From NCBI GenBank assembly GCA_003254925.1, contig QANZ01007755.1:1418-65417 (forward strand): 64,000 nucleotides of DNA. The letters run 5' to 3'. The notes under the pieces were generated by a model, which was given only the letters and a program-made list of their open reading frames with translations, did not search any database and was not told the origin of the DNA. Positions 1-12,370 of this stretch are shown here, piece by piece. Source of the DNA: Chamaecrista fasciculata (lineage: Eukaryota; Streptophyta; Magnoliopsida; Fabales; Fabaceae). A program made the position numbers and the translations under genes. How positions within the stretch are numbered: position 1 is the first letter of the stretch; every line of letters starts with the position of its first letter.

Positions 1-177
1 ACATATATTATGAATAAAAATTGTAATTTTTAATTTTTTCATTAAAAATTATGAATATTTAATTATTTATATATATAAATATATGCCGTGTCGTGTCGCG
101 TAATTTTGAGAGTTTGACGTGTCGCTGTGTCCGTGTCCGTGTCGTGTCCCGTGTCCGTGTCAGTGTCCATGCTTCAT
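1..177. mobile_element. MULE-type TIR element, right end (copy 1)
   Basis: The window opens inside an element whose AT-rich interior and GTGTC/GTGTCC-rich right end match the copy at 1241-1578 almost base for base, ending in the terminal motif GTGTCCATGCTTC. Its left end lies outside the window. It has no coding capacity; the short open frame across it is a by-product of the repeat. Confidence 0.7.
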
Positions 178-1231
178 AGGTTAGGATGCTCACCCCTAAC
201 CTATGCGAATATATGGACAGCTGTACAAAGAATTGCTAACAGACAAAATACAAAACAAGGACCACAATGTATCAATATATCATTCCCTAATACACTAAAC
301 TCTAAACTTATTCTTATCTTTAATTATTTTTGGATATTTTCTTTTTGTATGTCCGATCTTCAATGTTTTACTTTGATTAATTTAAACTCAACTTATAATT
401 ATTATAAGAAAGTATTTCAATAAAAATATTTTTATCATGTATTTTGAACTTTGAAGTTTTATACTTTTATTTAATTGATATCAAATTGCTTAATTATTAT
501 TTAAACTAACAATAAATTAGTTTGCATCCTCAAATTCATGAATTGTTCTCTTTTATTTTTTTAAAAAATGAACTCATATATCAACTTTGAAGTTAAAAAC
601 AAATTAAAGAAATTGAGATTTTGTTAATTAACAATCGCAATCCACGGCGTTAATTTGAAATCATTACCACAACATAAGCGTGGGTACTATTAGCGCTTAT
701 AGAGACTATTTTATTAAAAAAAATTAACTTAATTAATTTATTCCTAACTTTTCCTCATTATCATTATCTTTTTCTTTTGGGCAATATTATAGCTTTCGGA
801 AAACTACATCTCACCAAATTGTCAATGACCATATGACTTTTTTTTTATTCATTATATATGATATGACCTCATAGTAGCATCATAAGAACAAAGTAAAATG
901 ATCTCATTTATTAATATAACTTGTATCATATTCTCTCTTAACAATGAAACACTTTATATATGTATATATTATGTGGGGTTCAAATTGTGGGAATTGAATT
1001 GATGAAGCATATATAACTATATATATAATCTTCCTTTTCAAGCTGAGTGAATAATTTAATGATTTAACTATATAATATTAACTAACGAGAGATTATTATT
1101 ATTCCAAATAAGTGATTTGGTAATACTTAAGCAAAATATTGAGTTTAAGAATTTGTAGATACAGTTATCTTTGTTTGGAGATTCTCTCACCATAGTGAAG
1201 TGTACAATACGAGTTAAATCCATATTAATTA
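178..1231. other. AT-rich spacer, no gene seen
   Basis: Low-complexity AT-rich sequence with many stops in all frames. No splice-compatible open frames, RNA genes or clear repeats were recognised. Confidence 0.5.
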
Positions 1232-1240
1232 AGGAAAAGC

Positions 1241-1578
1241 TAAGAAGCATGGACACTTCATTTTGAGGGCGTGTCGCCGTGTCGGACACGTGTCAGTGTC
1301 CGACACCCGTACGACACCTACACGACACATATTCATAAATTTTAAAATATAAATCAATTTTTTTGACTTTAACATGACATATAAAAGAAAATAATAATAC
1401 ATATGATATATATTATGAATAAAACTTGTAATTTTTAAATTTTTCATTAAAAATTATGAATATTTAATTATTAATATATATAAATATATGGCGTGTCGTG
1501 TCGCGTAATTTTGAGAGTTTAGCGTGTCGCTGTGTCCGTGTCGTGTCCCGTGTCCGTGTCAGTGTCCATGCTTCCTAG
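1241..1578. mobile_element. MULE-type TIR element (copy 2)
   Basis: A 338-bp element with GC-rich ends made of GTGTC/GACAC motifs and an AT-rich core. The ends are inverted: left TAAGAAGCATGGACAC, right GTGTCCATGCTTCCTAG. It is flanked by AGGAAAAGC (1232-1240) and AGGAAAAGT (1579-1587), a 9-bp target duplication with one mismatch. Duplications of 9 bp are typical of Mutator-like elements. It is non-autonomous: no transposase is present. Confidence 0.8.
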
Positions 1579-1587
1579 AGGAAAAGT

Positions 1588-1981
1588 CTTAGATATCAGG
1601 TGGACAACTAAAAAAATTATATAATACTCTCTCTGATTCATAATATCTGTTGTAGTTTTATAGTTGCACACAAACTAAGAAAATGTTTAGAAAAATATAA
1701 GATACAAAGACTAAATTACTCTTATTTATTCATCTCTACTTTCAAAGGATATTTAAAACAATGAGAGAATAAATAAGGATAAAGTTGTAAAAAAACAGTA
1801 ATTAATGCTTTCTTAATTTTGTAAAACAGCAGATATTTTGAAGTAAAAAAATTCTCCAAATTCCAGCAAATATTATGAATCAGAGGGTGTATCATTTAGT
1901 GACAATTAGGACCATCACTAATTGTATTGCAGACCGTTTTCAAAACCGTCAATAAATGTAAGTTGATGTAGTTATTAGTAA
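1588..1981. other. Spacer, no gene seen
   Basis: AT-rich sequence. It contains CTCTCTCTGATTCATAATATCTG near 1627 and a matching inverted stretch near 1850-1890 (ATATTATGAATCAGAGGG), which suggests a small degraded inverted-repeat element of about 260 bp. Confidence 0.4.
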
Positions 1982-1994
1982 GTGACTTAGTATT

Positions 1995-2669
1995 AATCAG
2001 TGTTAGAATAAAAAAGTTTAGGGATTTCTCAAGCCGGCCCTAAAATTAAACATTTTCTTCGTGAGAGAAAACCCTATCTGTCGTGAGAGTTTTTCTGAGT
2101 GAAACTTTGGATCGGCGCTGTCTCAGCGGCGGCGGCCCTCCCTCTAACTATAGAGTTTTGTGACGACGACGTTTAGGATCAGGGCTCTCATGGCGGCATT
2201 CAATGGCGGCGAATCTAGACTAGGCATTCCACAACGGCTTCTAGCTTCCACAGCAGCTTCTTGTTTTGGTCCTGATTTTTTGGTGCTCTTCCATGACGTC
2301 GTTTCATTTTATTATCTTATTATTGTTGTTTTGAGTCTGTTTATGTCTTTTTTTAGAACAACTATTGGGGTTGCCTGTTGTCCTGTTTGGAAGGGTTTAT
2401 CTATTTTAGATGACTTTATTTATGTTTCTTGTTTTTAGATGGTTGTAGCTTAGTTGGATCCCTAGATTGGCTAACTTGACAGTTGATTATCTTGTCAATT
2501 TGTCTAAAACGAGGATGGGTTGTAAACCCCCACCTTCGTCAGTTGATATCCTGTCTAGTATAGCTGTTTATGTTAGGGAGTGATTAGCTATTTTTACTTT
2601 ATTTTCGTTTGTATTGTGTTTAGTTTTATCTTGCTTTTGAATGAATTATCTTTCAGACAAAAAAAAAAG
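1995..2669 (+). mobile_element. Short non-LTR retroposon with poly(A) and TSD
   Basis: About 675 bp that begin after GTGACTTAGTATT (1982-1994) and end in a run of A followed by GTAACTTAGTATT (2670-2682). This is a 13-bp direct repeat with one mismatch. The A-tail and variable-length duplication are hallmarks of LINE-machinery retroposition. The 5' part is unusually GC-rich (GGCGGCGGCC near 2130). A 92-codon open frame (2160-2438) lies inside, but starts with a non-ATG codon and matches nothing I recognise. It may be a non-autonomous LINE derivative or a retroposed transcript. Confidence 0.65.
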
Positions 2670-2682
2670 GTAACTTAGTATT

Positions 2683-3289
2683 GTTTTGAATACAATTACT
2701 CCTATTTAAAAAGTTTGTCACTATAATCAAATACCTAATACAAGTCAAATCCAAATTAATTAAGACAAAATCTCAAATAGCAAGTGGGTAAAAAAAAAAA
2801 AAATCAAATACGCACATTATTATACTAGTGCTCCCTCCCTCTTCATTATATATAGTATGGAACCAATCATGAATATCATAGGCTCATAAGTCATAACTAT
2901 GATCATCTTCTTTCTAGCTGCAAATAGAAGGGCCCATCCCATCAATCTCCAATTTCCTTAATAGCTCAAATGATAATCACATTGAAAAAGAAAGAAATTT
3001 ATTAATTAATATCATATCATATCATATATATACACAAACTAAGGTTGAATTGAAGATGACACTCAACTACAAGATTAACACATTCTAACCATTTCAGCTT
3101 ACTTTTTACCTAATTATAATTAACGCCAATCTCACGAACGGCATATATAATCCATATTTTAGGTTCCTTAATTAATTTACGAGAACTTTCACATCAATAA
3201 TGTACATTAATGTCATGTATAGTTTCATTCATAATCTTCTGGACCATTCGCTATAAATGAAAATGAATGCTCATCAAGAAAAAAATAAA
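2683..3289. other. Spacer, no gene seen
   Basis: AT-rich spacer with A-runs and short ATATC repeats near 3010-3030. No gene or RNA gene was recognised. Confidence 0.4.
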
Positions 3290-3810
3290 GGTCAAAACTT
3301 CATTTTGGTCCTCAAATTATGGGGTCAATTTCATTTTGCTCCTAAAACTATTCTATGTTTCCATTTTGATTTTCAAACTTCTTTCACATTTACACTTGTT
3401 CCGTTTTTGTCTCCAAAGTTTGATTTCGTCAAGTTTCTGCCTTATTTTTAACCTAGATAACTAAAATGAACCATTTATCTTTTATATGTGATATAATAAG
3501 TGAGTTAACAAGAAGAGAAAGAAAAATCTTTATTCTTGGTCATAAATTGAATACAAATTTCTTGTTGATTTTTCTTTCAAAGAGTAAAAAAAATTTTTGT
3601 CAACTTTAATTACTTATTATGACACATGAAAAATGATTCATTTCAATATATTGTTCAAGTTATAAATAATAACAAAAACAAGCAAAATCACATTTGGGAC
3701 TAATGATGGAACAATTATAAAAGTTTGAAAACCAAAATAGAATTAAAAAAGGAAATTAGAACCAAAATGAAAATGGCATTGTAATTTAAAGACCAAAATG
3801 ACTATTTGAC
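3290..3810. repeat. Fold-back repeat with GGTCAAA-type ends
   Basis: The left arm starts GGTCAAAACTTCATTTTGGTCC, and the right arm near 3750-3810 carries the inverted counterpart (AAAGACCAAAATGACTATTTGAC). The arms are 100 bp or more and diverged. The short open frames at 3257-3464 are arm sequence read as protein. It belongs to the window-wide TTTTGGTCC fold-back group. Confidence 0.55.
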
Positions 3811-4374
3811 AAAAAGTAAACAAAGAGACAAAACAGGTCACAAAACTTGAAACACAAATAAGGGCATATTTGTTATATTGGCAAACAAGAGGGGCAAAAT
3901 TGCAAACTTATTTCCGTGATTTATTTATACCATACATTAGAAAAGTATGCTGAAGCTATCTGCTGGAATTGTAGAAAGTGGTCTTTGATGGTGATACGAT
4001 ATACACATATCTTATTCTCCTTTTCTTTTTCTTTTCTGAATAAAGAATTTTATTTTATTTATTAGACAAATTGCGCAACTTTTTATATGGTGTAGACAAT
4101 TTATCTTCTCTTTCTCTAATATTCGCCTTTGAGAATCGATAAGGAAAGAATGAGTGAGAGACATGCATATGCCATGTATGTACGATGTTGCTTATGAAAT
4201 AAAGTAGTGTTTGACTAAAATAATGTGTGGACATATCTTTAACATGATTTTAAATTTTGTTGTTTGGTAAGTGATCGGTAAATATATTTACAAGTGTTCG
4301 TCCAACAATGAGATATGTCTTAATTTTAAGAGTCTTTGATATCTAATTTACTTAAATTTTCAACTAAAAAAATA
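3811..4374. other. Spacer, no gene seen
   Basis: AT-rich sequence between two fold-back repeats, with no supported gene. Confidence 0.4.
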
Positions 4375-4893
4375 GGTTAAAACCTCATTAATTTTTGAAC
4401 TATAAAACAAATTTTGTTTTGATTTTTATACTATTTTTTATTCTTAATTCTTTTTTATTTTTTTATTGTTAATTCTAATTACGATTTTGTTTTATTTTTT
4501 TTTATAATCTTTGGGCTAAACATTTAATTTAAATAATTTCTCTCTCATGCTTTTCATAATAAGTAAATTGAGAGAGAAAAAAACCTTAATTAATAATAAG
4601 TATTTTTTTGTCATGCAACACTGAGGAGTAATACGATAGGCTTTATCATCAAACTAACAATATATATTTTTTATTTTTATTTGTCAACTTACTTATTATG
4701 AAAATATGAGAGAGGAGTCATTTATATTAAGTGTACAGTTTAGTGAAAACAATAAAAACTAGACGATGTTATGATTGAAAATAACGATAGAACTAAAAGT
4801 GAAGTTTAAGGATCAAAATAAAATGAAAAATAGTTTATAAACCAAAATGAAGTTTTACCTTATATAGTTCAGAGTCCAAAATGAGATTTTAAT
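4375..4893. repeat. Degraded fold-back repeat
   Basis: The left arm begins GGTTAAAACCTCATT, and the right arm near 4830-4890 has the inverted pattern (CCAAAATGAAGTTTTACC, CCAAAATGAGATTTTAA). It is diverged, carries no coding sequence, and lies just upstream of the NPH3-like gene promoter. Confidence 0.45.
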
Positions 4894-5099
4894 TAAAAAA
4901 AAAACTTCTTTCTTATTCATTAATTAAATAAATTAAATTAAATTAAGAATTAAATAGTTAATAAAAAACTAAAAGTGGAGAAAGAAAAAAACAATAATAA
5001 AAAAAATGCAGGGGCAATGATGGGGTGGGCGCAGGATAAGCACGTGGGAGTTGCCTTTAGAATGGCACGCTGGCATGTCCATTAGCAAAACAAAACCCA

Positions 5100-5162
5100 C
5101 TAAAATCATATTCATATTCATATTCATCTTCTTATTCATATTCACTATCATATTCATCTTTC
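5100..5162. repeat. Imperfect TTCATA/TTCATC microsatellite
   Basis: Repeated CATATT/CATCTT hexamers immediately upstream of the inferred TATA box of the following gene. Confidence 0.6.
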
Positions 5163-5203
5163 CCAAAATTAATATATATTCTTCCTCCAAGTAGAAAAAG
5201 ATT

Positions 5204-5210
5204 TATATAA
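5204..5210 (+). promoter_or_regulatory. Candidate TATA box of the NPH3-like gene
   Basis: TATATAA lies about 680 bp before the start codon. The gap is consistent with a 5' UTR holding an intron: a possible donor is CAG/GTTGTC near 5322, and a possible acceptor is TGCGCAG near 5802. Position and motif only; the transcription start is not known. Confidence 0.4.
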
Positions 5211-5885
5211 AATACAACACTCTCAGTTTTTTGCAGGTCCAAAGAATTTCTCGTTGAATCATTGGCACTTTGTGTATTGAGAGTGTACCCAGATGCTCTT
5301 CTTCTTCTTCCTCTTACCTCAGGTTGTCATTTCTTCTGAACCCTTTTGAGTTTTTTTCTAATCCCACTATCCATTTGTTTTTTCAATGAAATCTCTGATT
5401 CTCATATATATTTATTATTATGCTATTGTTTATTTTACTGTCTGTAATCAGATTCACTCTGCTAAGGTGCGAGTTTTGTCTGAATTTTATGTGATTGCGC
5501 GCATTGCCCTTTAACTGTTTGTTTAAATGTCCAAATCACATGGGGTACATAAATTTGACTGAAACGACATAACTTTGGAGTCTTTGATCTTCTGGGTTTC
5601 TTTCAATTACACCATATTTTTTATTTTAAAAAAGAAACTAGTATATATTATTGCTTTCCACCAACAACTTTCACATCCTCCTCCTTGTAAGTTCCATCTC
5701 TTTTTAGTTTTTTCCCTTCTAAATAGAGTTCATCAAGCTTAAAGTTCTATTGCTTCAGTTTTCACTTGAGTGACCTTCACTTTTATATATCATCTGCGCA
5801 GAATTTTCTTCAGTAGCTGTTGGAGAGAGAAGTGTATTTATGTGTAAGAAGAACGCATGCTTTAGAGGGATAGAAAAACACAGTC

Positions 5886-8800
5886 ATGAAGTTTATGAAA
5901 CTAGGATCTCGTCCAGATACCTTCTATACCGCAGAGGCAGTAAGGTAAGTTATGAAAGTCACAAATTTGATAATCTCAGGAGATATTCTGTATATCTTAT
6001 TTAAAGTAACATCAAGAGTTTCTTTCTCTGTGTGTGTGTGTTTGCAGGTCAGTCTCTTCTGAAGTTTCCAGTGACCTTATAATTCAAGTAAAAGGAAGCA
6101 GATATCTTCTTCATAAAGTATGTTCAATCAGATAAACTCTTGATTTCATTTTTCTCCCTTAATTTTTCTTGTTTTAGATGATGATTTATCTGAAACTTCA
6201 TTCTATATTCTGATTCTATATATTCAGTTCCCCCTGCTGTCCAAATGCCTTCGCCTACAAAGGCTATGCTCAGAGTCACCTGATTCTTCCTCACAGCACC
6301 AGATAGTTCAACTCCCTGATTTTCCTGGTGGTGTTGAAGCATTTGAACTATGTGCTAAGTTCTGCTATGGTATCACCATCACTCTCAGTTCTCACAACAT
6401 TGTAGCTGCTCGTTGTGCTGCGGAATACTTGCAGATGACAGAGGATGTGGAGAAAGGAAACTTAATATATAAACTCGATGTTTTTCTAAACTCTTGCATT
6501 CTTCATGGATGGAAGGATTCTATTGTGACTCTTCAGAGCACCAAAGCATTGCCTTCATGGTCGGAGGAATTGGGAATTACAAGCAGATGCATAGAAGCAA
6601 TCGCCTCAAAAGTCTTAAGCCACCCTTCGAAGGTGAGCCTATCACATAGTCATTCCAGAAGGGTGAGGGATGATGTTTCTTGCAACGGAACCGAAAGCCA
6701 AAGGCTCAACAATAAATCAGCAAGCAAGGGATGGTGGGCTGATGATTTAGCAGAATTGAGCATAGACTTGTATTGGAGAATCATGATAGCTATAAAATCT
6801 GGTGGCAAGATACCTTCAAAAATCATAGGTGATGCTTTGAAAGTTTATGCATCTCATTGGCTTCCCAATATCTCGAGAGAAGCACATTCAATTAAGAAAG
6901 CAGCTTCAGCTTCAGACTCTGATTCCTCAGACTCTGCAAGTGAAATAACGTCAAAGCATCGTTTGCTCTTGGAATCCATAGCAAGCTTGCTTCCAGCAGA
7001 GAAAGGAGCTGTTTCTTGTAGTTTCCTTCTGAAACTTTTGAAGGCAGCCAATATTCTGAATGCTTCTCCTTCTTCAAAAATGGAGTTAGCTAGAAGAGTA
7101 GGACTTCAATTAGAAGAAGCCACAGTGAATGATCTTTTAATACCTTCACTGTCTTACACTAATGATATGCTTTATGACGTTGAATTAATTATGACCATAT
7201 TGGAGCAATTTATGTCACAAGGTCAGAGTCCACCAACAAGCCCACCAAGATTAAGGCTGGAAGTTGAAAGAAGGAGGTCACGTTCAGCAGAGAACATTGA
7301 TTCTGAATTCCAAGAGAGTAGGAGGTCATCTTCTGCATCTCATAGCTCAAAATTGAAGGTGGCAAGGCTTGTGGATAGGTATCTTCAAGAGGTTTCCAAG
7401 GATGTAAATTTGCCTATGTCCATGTTCATTGCTCTTGCTGAAACTATACCAGACTTTGCAAGACATGATCATGATGATCTCTACAAGGCCATTGACATTT
7501 ATCTTAAGGTAAATATTATATTAGACTACAATTTGGTTCCTAATAAATATATTTCTTTCGAGTAGACAGTCAATTTAATCCCCAAGTTATATGGGCGTTG
7601 TTAATTTAGTCCTTGGATTTTTGAAATGAATGATTTAGTTCCCAAAAATTTATGACTTGTTGCAACTAAGTTCCTCTAAGGATTGAGTTGTATCGTGATA
7701 AGTTATTCATAGATGGTGTAATTTGCAACGAGTAGTAAATTTTCGAAAACTAAATAAAGCCTTTAAAAAATCAAGGACTAAATTGTAACACCCATATAAT
7801 CTAGGGACTAAATGGTTAGTTTACTCTATTTCTTTACTATTTAGTTCTTATATTTTTCATTTTGAATTTGTTACTTTTATACTTTAGATTGACCCTTGAC
7901 TACAATATGGATTATCATGTAATAAATCTAAAAGCCAGCTCAGAAAGTAGGGATCAAATTATTTAGTTACTTTAAAATTTTTGTTCTTTTATGTAACTAC
8001 TACTTTTTTATTTAAAATCTGATGATAAAAATAAGCCATGCCTAAGAAGAAGGAAGAACAGTGACTGAACAATGTCTCACTTTCACATTTTGGGATGTGG
8101 GACACCACAAGTGGATAACCAGCTCTCTAGGCCTTATAATCTTGTCTTTTGTTCAAGATTTTATTGCCGGTTAGCTGCAGGCTGACCCACCAGAAATTTA
8201 ACATTGAACAAAAACATCCTTGGGTGATATATTGTGCTGGTTTTTCAATTCAGGTGTTTCTGAATTTACTTGGCTAAAAATAGAAAAAACAACTCCTGCG
8301 GATGCTGTGCACGAGTTAAGAGTCATGTTGCTTCTATAATGATAGGGAGCAAAATGAAAAGGACATGTTCTTTAGTCCTTTACCTGAATGTTTTTGTGTT
8401 AAGCTGAAATTCCCTCCTTGCACAACTCTCTAGTGATGTAACATGTCTGGTTGTCTGTTAAGAGACACACCAGTCGAAATTAGAGGAAAACCGTATTTCA
8501 GTCTATCACAAATATATATATATATATATATAATTTAGTCAGTTATAAATATTCTTCTTTTTTAATTTAGTCCATCAATTATTAAATATTTACAATGTTG
8601 CCCTTTCATCCCATCTTCATCTATGCTAACTTGGGCACTAACTGTTATCCATAACTTGAGCTTGATTTATCACCTAGTATTGTTAGTATTGGAAACATTT
8701 TAATGATTGACAAACTAAATTTCTGATGACTATATAAAAAATTTAGAGTAAACTATCAATTTAGTCCCTAGACTATATAGGCGCTGTTAGTTTAGTCCTT

Positions 8801-9468
8801 GAATTTTTTAAATGATTGATTTTGTCCCTAGACTAAATTTTGGAAGTGTTAACGGGAGGACTAATTTGCAACAAGTCATGAATTTTCAATGACTAAAATG
8901 TTAGTTTACTCAAAAAATTTATCTATCTGTCAAAGTTCAAGATAAAATTTTCCTCTACAACTCATGTCTTGTTTGTGTGATAATCCAGGCTCATCGAGAA
9001 CTGAACAAGAGTGAAAGGAAGAGACTATGTACAATTCTTGACTGCAAGAAACTCTCAATGGAAGCTTGCATGCATGCAGCCCAGAATGAATTACTTCCCT
9101 TAAGAGTGGTTGTTCAAGTTCTCTTCTTTGAGCAAGCAAGAGCTGCAGCATCTGGTGGCAAAGTGAATGACTTGCCTAGCAGCCTCAAGGCACTTTTCAC
9201 TGCACATGGAATTGACCCATTAAAGCACACAGCTCCATTAAGCACAACCACAAGCTTACATGCAGATGATCAATGGAGTACTGTTTCTGGGTTCAAATCA
9301 CCAAAGTCCAGAACTTCAACTCTCAGGATGAAGCTTGCTGAAGATGATGGATTAGTTGAGAATGATCTTCCTCGCAATGGGATTGAAAGAACTTCAAAGT
9401 TCAAGACACCCAAAAGAATGTTCAGTAAGTTGTGGTCTGCTAATAGAAACACTAGTGAAAAGAATTGA
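5886..9468 (+). CDS. SETH6: BTB/POZ NPH3/RPT2-family protein, SETH6-like
   Basis: Predicted adaptor of a CUL3 ubiquitin ligase of the plant NPH3/RPT2 family, acting at the plasma membrane or in the cytoplasm. Exons by GT-AG and frame continuity: 5886-5944, 6048-6117, 6228-7508, 8989-9468, giving 629 aa. The N-terminus MKFMKLGSRPDTFYTAEAV is the family start. The BTB domain is about residues 27-130 (LHKFPLLSKCLRLQRLC). The NPH3 domain is about 211-520, starting at GWWADDL and ending with KLSMEACMHAAQNELLPLR and VVVQVLFFEQ. A Ser/Arg-rich stretch (RRRSRSAENID, RRSSSASHSS) interrupts the NPH3 domain. The tail lacks the long coiled coil of NPH3 itself. Spacing, the SRRVRDD motif and the SAENID block resemble Arabidopsis SETH6 (pollen-expressed) from memory; a close paralogue is possible. 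The gene looks intact, and the 1.48-kb last intron holds two TIR elements. Confidence 0.9.
7561..7827. mobile_element. TIR element in NPH3-like intron 3 (copy 1)
   Basis: Ends are inverted copies: the left reads TCAATTTAATCCCCAAG...ATATGGGCGTTGTTAATTTAG, the right CTAAATTGTAACACCCATAT...GACTAAATGGTTAGTTTACTC. About 65 bp of arm match on each side of a short centre. No coding capacity. Confidence 0.6.
8745..8911. mobile_element. TIR element in NPH3-like intron 3 (copy 2)
   Basis: Starts AGAGTAAACTATCAATTTAG, the same terminal sequence as the inverted right end of the element at 7561-7827, and ends TTAGTTTACTC. It is a second, shorter copy of the same family in the same intron, ending about 78 bp before the splice acceptor of exon 4. 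Confidence 0.6.
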
Positions 9469-10433
9469 GTGAATTTTGTTAGTTTTCATTATGTTGGAAT
9501 ATGATAATTTAGAGGGTAGCATAATATACTCTGTTTTTGTTTTGTCTTGTTTTTTTTTCTTTTGATGCATTGTAACTTTTTCTAGGAGAATCCAAGAATC
9601 AAAATATGCATTGTTGATGTGATCTATTATAATAAGAAACGAGATTTTTCTTGACATGAGAGGAAATCTCTTTGGTAAATCATAATCTCATATTTTGAAA
9701 AGATGCTAATAGGAATCAAAGTGACTACTCATCGTGGGGCCAATTTTGCTGTATTTGTCTTCAAATCTGAAACAATCGTCTCTGTTCATCTCTGGTAGCT
9801 AGCTAGCTCCTTCTCCTTGGGTTGAGGGTTCTGAATTTTCAATTTTGTTAGACCAAACAAAAAATATTCTTTGGTATTTCACGTGTCTGGCACAGAGCTA
9901 TACTGTAAAATCTGTTCATATTTTGTCTTATATATTTGTATTCACATAGAGGATCATGTCCTCGCAGAAATGATATCAAATTATAGACAAGATTTTGAAG
10001 TTTTGTGGTACACAATCATAGATTTATTCCACAAACATGTCATTAATTCATGTTGTGATTAGCTAAGACCTTTTGCTCTAAGTTCTAACTTCTAATTTAT
10101 GAGTATTGTTATTAATATGATGACAACTTATGTATGTATGAATGTGAGGTGGCTACATATATATATATATATATATACATTCCTTTTATTTTTCCCTTGG
10201 TAATCAAAAGACTGATTACTGATCTAATATAAGACACTGCCAGTGATCACACATGACAAAACTTTCATATCAAATTATGACATTTCATAGATCTGACCAT
10301 TAAACTTTGCATTTTTGTGATATTGTTGGAATTGATTATGTTCCGAGATATTTTTGTCAGACTTTAACAATATAATGCATGCATACATACATATGTAATG
10401 GGAGTGGAAATTATGAAATCAAATAAATAATTT
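9469..10433. other. 3' flank of the NPH3-like gene and spacer
   Basis: Begins with the 3' UTR; AATAAGAAA near 9632 is a possible polyadenylation signal. The rest is AT-rich, with an (AT)n run at about 10159-10177. The 63-codon frame at 9871-10062 has no recognisable features and is not called. Confidence 0.5.
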
Positions 10434-10767
10434 GGTCAAATACTCAAATTGATTATCATATTATAAGGTGGATTTCATTTTGATCCCCAAAATCATTTTT
10501 TGTTCCAAATTAGTCCTCAAATAATCACTTTTGTTCCACTATTAAGTCAAATTCCATCAAATAATTCTAGTCGGAGAGAATTTAAAAAACAATAACAAAA
10601 AAGACACAAAAAATCGGCATACTATTTATTTATTTACTCTCTCTAAGACCAGAAAAAATTTGACAAAATTCACCCTAAGATCTACAGGTGAAACAAAAGT
10701 GCTATAGTTCAAGGATCAGTTTAGAACAAAAAATACCCTTCTGAGAACCAATTTGAATATTTGACCT
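10434..10767. repeat. Fold-back repeat with GGTCAAATA ends
   Basis: Left end GGTCAAATACTCAAATTG and right end CAATTTGAATATTTGACC are inverted copies. The inner arms carry TTTTGATCC/GGATCA-type motifs. About 334 bp, non-coding. Confidence 0.6.
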
Positions 10768-11167
10768 ATATAATTACATATATACTCATTATAATCATAA
10801 TGATGATTCATCATAGCTTCCCCGGCTGGCCATGACCATATGTTCTGAAGCATAAGGAAAGGGACCTTTCTCTGTTATTTTGCATGCCCAATTTCATGAT
10901 ATTCTCCTTTTCATGTTCAAAACTCAAGATTCAGAGATTAGGAAATTTGTTCTTTTTTTTGGACAATATCATGAAATTTGTTTAGGGGCTGATTTCTCAA
11001 CCTTTGTGGCAAAATATATTTTCTGGGTCTAAACTCTAAACAGCCCAAACGGTTGGTCCAAGTGTCCAACAATTCAAGTTCATAATCGGAATTCAGAATA
11101 ATGACAAAAAAAAATAAAAAAATACAGAAGTCAGAATATAATTTATGGTCTTATAAACCAATATACA
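10768..11167. other. Spacer, no gene seen
   Basis: AT-rich single-copy-looking sequence without supported features. Confidence 0.4.
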
Positions 11168-12046
11168 ACTGCTAAAAAAATGTCAACACTTCATTTTGGT
11201 CCCTAAAGTTTACGAAAAATTTCTTTTTAGTCTTAATATTTTTTTTCTGTTTTAATCTTTAATGTTTTTCAACAGTTTTGTTTGTCTTGGTCACTAACTA
11301 CTGAATATAGTCATATATCTTTTGTTTCAAGTTTGAATGTGACAAAATTAGAGCTAGGAGTTACTCTTAACAAGTTCTTTCTTTATCTAGTAGGGGTTGT
11401 CGGTAAACAATGTCAAATCAGGTTTGAAATTGGACCTAAAGTGAGTCACCTGTTTCATGAACTTGGTCATATCTCTTTTTTTTCAAATCTAAATGCAATA
11501 AAATCGAAGTTGTGGATTACTCTTAATAAGGTCTTTTTTTGTCCAACTGGGGTTATCGAACAATGAGATCAAATAGTACTCTAGAAGTCAATATTTGTGT
11601 TTTGACCAAACCTGCTTTCGTAGTACTATTTAACCTCATTTATCAACGATTAATTGGATAGAGAAATGATTCGTCAAGAGTAACTTGTAGCTTCATTTCC
11701 TTGTATTCGGACCTAAACGAGAGAGATATGACCAACTTCATGAAACGAGTGGTTCATTTTTGTTCCCAATTTAACTTTGTTTGTCGATGATGAGTCCAAT
11801 TAGGTAGAGAAAAAACTTGTAAAAAATAACTCATAATTTTAATTGTCACATTCAAATTTAAAATAAGAGATATATGACAATATTTAATAGTTATAGACAA
11901 ATCGTGAAACTTATTAAAAATCATTAGAAACCAAAACGAAACTGTTAAGACATACTAAAGTCCAAACTAACAACATAAACATTAGGTACCTAAAATAGAG
12001 TTTGGAATAATTATTAAGAACCAAAATAAGATTCTAACCAAAAAAA
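11168..12046. repeat. Long fold-back repeat, family L (copy 1)
   Basis: Left arm TCAACACTTCATTTTGGTCC; the inverted right arm ends near 12046 (ACCAAAATAAGATTCTAACC). The interior repeats a block of about 120 bp in inverted and direct forms (AGTTACTCTTAACAAG...TCTAGTAGGGGTTGTC; GTTTCATGAACTTGGTCATA). Related copies lie near 19.3, 23.6, 26.0, 28.1, 29.5 and 37.3 kb. The 94-codon frame at 11282-11566 is repeat sequence. Confidence 0.6.
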
Positions 12047-12370
12047 AAAAGAGATATCCAAGAAATCCTTGGCAACGTGAAAAAATTTTATGTTTAGTAA
12101 AGTTCTATTTCCTTAAGTCATGATGAGTTGTTGTGGCTACATTAGGTACCTATGTTATGAGATAGTTGTTACTACATTTAGGGGCGTTTAGTGCACATAT
12201 TGAAAAATTAGTTTTAAGATTATGAGGTCCGAACAAAACTAATTTAACATTTGGTACGTAAATTTTTAGAAAATAATCTTGAGAATATTAGGGCATGTTT
12301 GATTTTATTTTTTAAAATAGTTTTTTTGATTTAGAAAAAAAAACATAAAACTCTATTTGGCAGTGTAGTT

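Noticed and set aside
2160..2438. 92-codon open frame as a gene
   Set aside because: It starts at a non-ATG codon, lies inside an A-tailed, duplication-flanked retroposon, and shows no domain.
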